Assembly: GCF_004358105.1 (NCBI RefSeq)
Contig: NZ_SMYL01000002.1
Span: 372,001-436,000 of the forward strand
DNA length: 64,000 nucleotides
Direction of reading: 5' to 3'
Source: Sapientia aquatica
GTDB taxonomy: Bacteria > Pseudomonadota > Gammaproteobacteria > Burkholderiales > Burkholderiaceae_D
In this document: one piece after another, positions 59,336 to 64,000 of the stretch
How the letters are laid out: every line of letters begins with the position of its first letter
How positions within the stretch are numbered: the first letter of the stretch is position 1
Position numbers and translations under genes: made by a program
The notes under the pieces: generated by a model
The model's input: the letters and a program-made list of their open reading frames with translations, nothing else
Told to the model about the DNA's origin: nothing
The model's database searches: none

Positions 59336-59464
59336 GGGCCTTTAATTTGCTGGTGGTTGATTGGCGCTAGCCACGGCCTGCAGACCTAAAAACATCAACA
59401 AAGATAATTGAAAGTCCACGCATCATTAGCAGCATAAGTAAGCGCTTCAAACCAAATTATTTGT

Positions 59465-59497
59465 AAGGCGGCCACATTCGCTTGTGTCCGCCTTTTA
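59465..59497 (+). terminator. Terminator-like hairpin between hutU and hutH
   Basis: AAGGCGG pairs with CCGCCTT, and CACA with TGTG inside it, with one mismatch between; TTTTATT follows. It would reduce read-through from hutU to the rest of the operon. Confidence 0.7.
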
Positions 59498-59552
59498 TTA
59501 AAAAATAGCAGTCATCTAAATCCAGAAATTTAAGAAAACAAAGGAATTCATC

Positions 59553-61091
59553 ATGGCGACATTCACCATCAAACCAGGCCAATTTACGTTAGCCGATTTA
59601 CGTTCCGCTTGGCAGGCCAAGTCAACATTGGCGCTCGATCCAACGGCTTATGACGCCATTGACGCATCATCAGCAGCGATTGCGCGCATTGTCGCTAAAG
59701 GTGATGCGGCTTACGGGATCAACACGGGGTTCGGGAAACTAGCCAAGACTCGCATTCCTGATGATCAGTTGGAACTGTTGCAGCGTAATCTGATTTTGTC
59801 GCACTCGGTTGGCACTGGTGATTTGATCGCTGAAAATATCGTGCGTCTGATTTTGTTGATGAAGATCGGTAGTTTGTCGCGTGGCTTTTCGGGAATTCGT
59901 CGCTCGGTGATTGACGCCATGATTGCGGTGTATAACGCTGGCATTACGCCTTGCATTCCGGTCAAAGGTTCGGTTGGCGCATCGGGTGATTTATCGCCGT
60001 TGTCGCACATGACTTTAGCATTGTTGGGCGAGGGCGATGTGCTGGTTGGCGGTAAATTGGTCGCGGCTAAACAGGCATTAAACGATGCGGGCATTACGCC
60101 CGTTGTGTTGGCCGCAAAAGAAGGTTTGGCCTTGATTAACGGCACCCAGGTTTCCACTGCATTGGCCTTGAATGGCTTGTTTTTGGCAGAGCGTTTATTA
60201 GAAGCTGGCACCGTTTCTGGCGCGATGTCGGTTGATGCAGCTAAGGGTTCGGATGCGCCGTTTGATGCGCGGATACATGCCGTGCGCGGTCAGCCTGGAC
60301 AGATCGCTACCGCTAATTTGTATCGCACATTATTGAGCGGCAGCGTGATTCGTCAATCGCATTTAGTCGATGATGAGCGTGTGCAAGATCCGTACTGCTT
60401 GCGTTGCCAACCGCAAGTTATGGGCGCTTGCTTAGATTTGATCAATAGCGCAGCGCGCACTTTGTTGATCGAAGCAAACGCGGTGACAGATAATCCATTG
60501 GTATTTATCGAAACCAATGAAGTGATCTCAGGCGGTAATTTCCACGCTGAGCCGGTCGCCTTTGCAGCCGATACGTTGGCCTTGGCGATTGCTGAAATTG
60601 GTTCGATTTCCGAGCGTCGCATCGCTTTATTGATCGATGCATCGAATTCTGGTTTGCCACCCTTCTTGGTGCCTTCATCGGGTTTAAATTCAGGCTTTAT
60701 GATCGCGCATGTGACTGCGGCGGCCTTGGCGTCGGAAAACAAATCCTTGGCCCATCCGGCCTCAGTGGATAGCTTACCGACTTCGGCTAACCAAGAAGAT
60801 CACGTCAGTATGGCGACCTTCGCTGGACGACGTTTGCATGACATGGCGCACAACACGGCGGTGATCGTTGGTATTGAATTGCTGGCAGCGGCGCAAGGTA
60901 TCGACTTCCACGCACCATTAGTAACCTCGCCAAAATTGGCCGAATTACATCAACGTTTGCGTCAGCAAGTCAGCTTCTACGGCGAAGATCGTTTGTTTGC
61001 ACCCGATATCGAAGCGGCGAAACAAATGGTGTTAAAGGGCGAATTAAGCAGCAACTGCCAAGACGTATTTAACGGTTTGTATTTAGCATAA
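59553..61091 (+). CDS. hutH: Histidine ammonia-lyase
   Basis: HutH removes ammonia from histidine to give urocanate, the first step. The 512-residue protein has the Ala143-Ser144-Gly145 triad that forms the MIO cofactor, in [26 protein letters not shown] is at about 53-62, and DNPLVF and the closing [26 protein letters not shown] are also intact. GGAATTC precedes ATG 59553. The gene follows hutU by 217 bp, which includes a terminator-like hairpin; hutD follows after 12 bp. Confidence 0.98.
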   Translation: MATFTIKPGQFTLADLRSAWQAKSTLALDPTAYDAIDASSAAIARIVAKGDAAYGINTGFGKLAKTRIPDDQLELLQRNLILSHSVGTGDLIAENIVRLILLMKIGSLSRGFSGIRRSVIDAMIAVYNAGITPCIPVKGSVGASGDLSPLSHMTLALLGEGDVLVGGKLVAAKQALNDAGITPVVLAAKEGLALINGTQVSTALALNGLFLAERLLEAGTVSGAMSVDAAKGSDAPFDARIHAVRGQPGQIATANLYRTLLSGSVIRQSHLVDDERVQDPYCLRCQPQVMGACLDLINSAARTLLIEANAVTDNPLVFIETNEVISGGNFHAEPVAFAADTLALAIAEIGSISERRIALLIDASNSGLPPFLVPSSGLNSGFMIAHVTAAALASENKSLAHPASVDSLPTSANQEDHVSMATFAGRRLHDMAHNTAVIVGIELLAAAQGIDFHAPLVTSPKLAELHQRLRQQVSFYGEDRLFAPDIEAAKQMVLKGELSSNCQDVFNGLYLA

Positions 61092-61103
61092 TCAGTCGCC
61101 GCG

Positions 61104-61685
61104 ATGAAAAAGCTCACCCCCGACAACTACCGCAGCATGCCGTGGAAAAACGGCGCTGGTACGACGATTGAGATTGCTGCTTTTCCTGAAGGCGCAACGA
61201 TTTCAGATTTCACTTGGCGCGTAAGCCGAGCGCAAGTTGTGGCGGACGGAAGCTTTTCGCATTTTGATGGAATTGATCGTTCCTTGGCTTTGTTGGACGG
61301 AAACGGTATGCGCTTGCTGGTTAATGGCCAAGCGCTGCTAGTCGATCAGTATCACAATATTGCCATTTTTGCGGGGGACGCGGAAACGTCGGCGCAGTTG
61401 TTGGATGGCCCGATTAGCGATTTCAATTTAATGACGCGGCGCTCGCTGTGCTCCCACAAATTGACGCACTGGGTTGGTCAAGCTGAACATAAATTACCCA
61501 CCAATTCGGTGCTGTTGTATTGCGCCAAAGGTGCGGGAATGATCATCGGTAAAAGCGCGCACCATGAATTAATTGCCGACGAAGCGGTACAGTTTGTTTC
61601 CAATCAAGAGGGCGCGGAATTTACGCTGCACAGCAGGGCGGACAGTGTTTTTTATTGCGTACAAATCACCATGAATGAGCATTAA
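61104..61685 (+). CDS. hutD: HutD family protein
   Basis: The 193-residue cupin-like protein has the family features [18 protein letters not shown] near the start and [29 protein letters not shown]. HutD is encoded in many hut operons. In Pseudomonas it is thought to bind a Hut intermediate and keep urocanate levels in check, without being a main pathway enzyme. It lies between hutH and hutI, 12 bp after hutH and 2 bp before hutI, so translation is probably coupled. Confidence 0.94.
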   Translation: MKKLTPDNYRSMPWKNGAGTTIEIAAFPEGATISDFTWRVSRAQVVADGSFSHFDGIDRSLALLDGNGMRLLVNGQALLVDQYHNIAIFAGDAETSAQLLDGPISDFNLMTRRSLCSHKLTHWVGQAEHKLPTNSVLLYCAKGAGMIIGKSAHHELIADEAVQFVSNQEGAEFTLHSRADSVFYCVQITMNEH

Positions 61686-61687
61686 CA

Positions 61688-62926
61688 ATGCAAACAACTC
61701 AGTGGGATAGTCTTTGGATTAACGTGCATTTAGCCACCATGGCGCAACAGGGCGGTTATGGCGAATGCACAAACGGCGCTATCGCTATTAAGGATGGCGT
61801 AATTGCTTGGCTCGGTAAGCAAGCCGACCTACCTGAGCGCAGCGTTGATGCGGCCAATGTGTTTGACGGGCAAGGCGCTTGGTTGACGCCGGGCTTGATC
61901 GATTGCCATAGCCACATTGTGTATGGCGGTAACCGTAGCAATGAATTTGAAGATCGCCTAAACGGCGTGTCGTATGAGGAAATCGCCAAGCGCGGTGGCG
62001 GGATTGTTTCCACTGTCACGGCAACCCGTGCGGCCAGCGAAGCGCAATTGTTAGCCCAAAGCAGTGTGCGGGTTAAGCGCCTGTTGCAAGAAGGCGTAAC
62101 CACTTTGGAATGCAAATCGGGCTACGGCTTAAATCTGGATACGGAAGCCAAGATTTTGCGCGTGGCGCGCCAGTTAGGAGAACATTTTCCGGTACGCATT
62201 AGCACCACGTTTTTAGGCGCCCATGCTTTGCCGCCTGAATACGCAGGTCAAGCAGACGCGTATATTGAGTTGGTCTGTGAGGTGATGTTGCCGGCTTTGG
62301 TTGAGCAAGGCTTGGTTGATGCGGTCGATGCGTTTTGCGAAAAAATAGGCTTTAGTGCCGCGCAAACGGAACGGGTTTTTCAAGCCGCTAAGCGTCATGG
62401 GTTGCCCGTAAAACTGCATGCCGAGCAATTATCCGATCAAGGTGGAGCTGCTTTAACAGCGCGCTACCAAGGTTTATCGGCGGATCATTTGGAATATTTA
62501 TCCGATGACGGTATCGCAGCGATGGCTGAAGCGGGAACCGTAGCGGTGTTATTGCCGGGCGCGTATTACTTTTTGCGCGAAACCAAATTGCCGCCCTTAG
62601 CCGGACTGCGCGCAGCGGGAGTGCCGATTGCGATTTCTACGGACTGTAATCCGGGTACCTCGCCCATGACGTCGATTTTATTGGCGATGAATATGGCTTG
62701 CACGTTATTCAAAATGACGCCACTCGAAGCCTTGCAAGGCACGACCTGCAAGGCTGCAAAAGCATTAGGCTTGTCGCATTCGGTGGGGCAGTTAGCGCTC
62801 GGAATGCAAGCAGATTTCGCGCTTTGGCAAGTTGATCGACCCGCGGATTTATCCTACGCAATTGGAGCGAATCCTTGTTCTGGCGTGGTGTTTGGTGGGA
62901 AGCTAGTTGCATCAAACCGTTATTGA
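61688..62926 (+). CDS. hutI: Imidazolonepropionase
   Basis: HutI opens the ring of imidazolonepropionate to N-formimino-glutamate, the third step. The 412-residue amidohydrolase has the metal site [12 protein letters not shown] near residue 74, then [34 protein letters not shown] near 242, and [12 protein letters not shown] near 318. It ends the operon. The fourth step (HutG or HutF/HutG) is not in the window and must lie elsewhere. Confidence 0.98.
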   Translation: MQTTQWDSLWINVHLATMAQQGGYGECTNGAIAIKDGVIAWLGKQADLPERSVDAANVFDGQGAWLTPGLIDCHSHIVYGGNRSNEFEDRLNGVSYEEIAKRGGGIVSTVTATRAASEAQLLAQSSVRVKRLLQEGVTTLECKSGYGLNLDTEAKILRVARQLGEHFPVRISTTFLGAHALPPEYAGQADAYIELVCEVMLPALVEQGLVDAVDAFCEKIGFSAAQTERVFQAAKRHGLPVKLHAEQLSDQGGAALTARYQGLSADHLEYLSDDGIAAMAEAGTVAVLLPGAYYFLRETKLPPLAGLRAAGVPIAISTDCNPGTSPMTSILLAMNMACTLFKMTPLEALQGTTCKAAKALGLSHSVGQLALGMQADFALWQVDRPADLSYAIGANPCSGVVFGGKLVASNRY

Positions 62927-62981
62927 TTTTGCTGATGGATTGACCAATCTGTAGGGCGCTCGATAAAGCGCCGCGGCAAAG

Positions 62982-63020
62982 AAAAAGGAGCTTGATTCCA
63001 AATCAAGCTCCTTTAATTTT
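62982..63020. terminator. Bidirectional terminator between hutI and parC
   Basis: AAAGGAGCTTGATT and AATCAAGCTCCTTT form a perfect 14-bp stem with a CCA loop. A-run and T-run flanks serve both convergent genes. Confidence 0.92.
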
Positions 63021-63037
63021 TACTGCTCTTGCTTCGA

Positions 63038-64000
63038 TCAATTGGCGCGCAAACTGACCGGTTTCAATTTAGATTCCAACGCCTTACCTTTACGCGCACG
63101 TTTGTTGATATGCGGCGCAAGATTGCTTGCTGATAAGCTGACTTCCTGCGGCTTGGCGGCGCGTCCTATACCGGACACTGTTACGCCTTTTTGTGAAATT
63201 GCTTGCACAGCGATTAATTTTTCGCCTTTTTCCAATTCCATCAAAATCACGCCTTTACCGCCGCTGGCTAAATGTTTGCATTCGGTCAAACCAAATACCA
63301 GCAATCGACCTTTTTCCGACAAACAAGCAACCGCGCTGCTATCCGGAGCGACTTTACTTGGCGCGATTAATTCATCGCCTTCATCAAAGTTGATAAACGA
63401 TTTGCCGGCTTTCATGCGACCAACCATATCACCCACGGCGGCAGTGAAGCCCATGCCGTTTTGGCTGGCTAATAACAGGACCGTTGCAGCGTCGCCAGCA
63501 AAGTAATGCAGAATTCGGCTACCGCTGGCGAGGTCAATCAAACTGGTAATCGGTGCGCCGTCGCCACGCGCGCCGGGCAGGGAGGCAACTGGTACGGAGT
63601 ACACGCGCCCGTTGGAGCCGAAGGCCAATAAATTATCGACGCTGCGGCATTCAAACGTGCCATGCATCGCGTCACCGGCTTTGAAGGCAAACTGCGCTGG
63701 ATCGTGGCCGTGACCAGTTCGGGCGCGTAACCAGCCTTTTTGCGAAATGACGACAGTGATTGGTTCGTCGATGACTTTTTGCTCGATCGCAGCGCGCTCA
63801 GCGACTTCGATTAAAGTGCGGCGCGCATCGCCAAATTGCTTTTGATCGGCTTCGATTTCTTTGATGATTTTGCGTTTCATCGAGGAAGGGTTTTCGAGCA
63901 AATCTTTTAAGCCAGCCTGCTCGGTGCGCAATGCCGCCAATTCTTGCTCAATCTTGATCGCTTCTAAACGAGCTAATTGGCGCAAACGGATTTCTAAAAT
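63038..64000 (-). CDS. parC: DNA topoisomerase IV subunit A, C-terminal part (gene runs off the right edge)
   Basis: Only the last 321 codons are present; the 5' part lies beyond base 64000. The visible protein has the end of the breakage-reunion domain's long helices (ILEIRLRQLARLEAIKIEQELA) and then the C-terminal beta-pinwheel blades (ITVVISQKGWLRARTGHG, LLAFGSNGRVYSVPVASLPG, ASQNGMGFTAAVGDMVGR). It ends with a basic tail. ParC rather than GyrA is favoured because the pinwheel lacks the GyrA box QRRGG. Topoisomerase IV decatenates daughter chromosomes. Confidence 0.93.
   Translation of the reverse strand: MLEIRLRQLARLEAIKIEQELAALRTEQAGLKDLLENPSSMKRKIIKEIEADQKQFGDARRTLIEVAERAAIEQKVIDEPITVVISQKGWLRARTGHGHDPAQFAFKAGDAMHGTFECRSVDNLLAFGSNGRVYSVPVASLPGARGDGAPITSLIDLASGSRILHYFAGDAATVLLLASQNGMGFTAAVGDMVGRMKAGKSFINFDEGDELIAPSKVAPDSSAVACLSEKGRLLVFGLTECKHLASGGKGVILMELEKGEKLIAVQAISQKGVTVSGIGRAAKPQEVSLSASNLAPHINKRARKGKALESKLKPVSLRAN

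Overview
The window looks like a chromosomal segment of a betaproteobacterium of the order Burkholderiales, most likely Oxalobacteraceae and perhaps Undibacterium-like. That placement is an inference from gene content and order, not from a database search. The supports are the run exbB-exbD-lpxK-Trm112-kdsB followed by adk, a nearby convergent xseA/sodB block, a grpE-dnaK-dnaJ block, murJ divergent from rpsT, a kynBUA operon divergent from an Lrp-type regulator, and base composition near 50% GC. Almost everything is core housekeeping. I see no transposase, integrase, phage gene, CRISPR array or rRNA operon.

Layout. 1-770: start of a phosphomannomutase/phosphoglucomutase gene running off the left edge. 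1.1-5.1 kb: chaperones grpE, dnaK, dnaJ, with a sigma-32-type promoter before grpE and hairpins separating dnaK and dnaJ. 5.2-8.0 kb: a secreted chalcone-isomerase-like protein, sodB and xseA. 8.05-8.8 kb: a gene-free stretch with four regularly spaced palindromes, each centred on a DnaA-box-like 9-mer. 8.8-12.9 kb: ExbB/ExbD proton channel, lipid A/KDO genes lpxK and kdsB, a Trm112-like protein, and adk. 13.1-18.7 kb: proton-pumping pyrophosphatase, an MscS-type channel, tRNA-Arg(CCT) and the ABC-F protein Uup. 18.7-24.6 kb: sensing and transport genes (solute-binding protein, Cache chemoreceptor, GNAT, amino acid permease, LysE exporter). 24.6-32.2 kb: murJ, rpsT, rluE, icd, a cold-shock protein, clpS-clpA. 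32.4-35.6 kb: an operon of outer-membrane porin, small PstS-like periplasmic protein and chemoreceptor. 36.2-45.0 kb: a deoxyinosine glycosylase, a small membrane protein, dut, coaBC, lspA, ileS, ribF, a YidB-like protein, rsmE. 45.3-56.6 kb: an M13 peptidase, the tryptophan-to-anthranilate genes kynB-kynU-kynA with kynR, an S53 peptidase, an unusual pseudouridine-synthase-like protein, a lipoprotein phosphoesterase and a GNAT. 57.6-62.9 kb: histidine degradation genes hutU-hutH-hutD-hutI behind a HutC-type operator. 63.0-64.0 kb: the 3' end of parC.

The most interesting structure lies between genes. Two copies of a ~200-bp intergenic element (47561-47759 and, inverted, 56950-57150) share conserved flanks, a conserved outer stem and a conserved 21-nt apical loop. 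Their long inner stems differ in sequence, yet each copy keeps its own complementarity. That is covariation, the expected sign of a hairpin kept for its structure. A decayed third copy lies at 47849-47931. The next most interesting items are the DnaA-box palindrome cluster (8146-8629) and the porin/PstS-like/chemoreceptor operon. Conserved function for any of these is inference.
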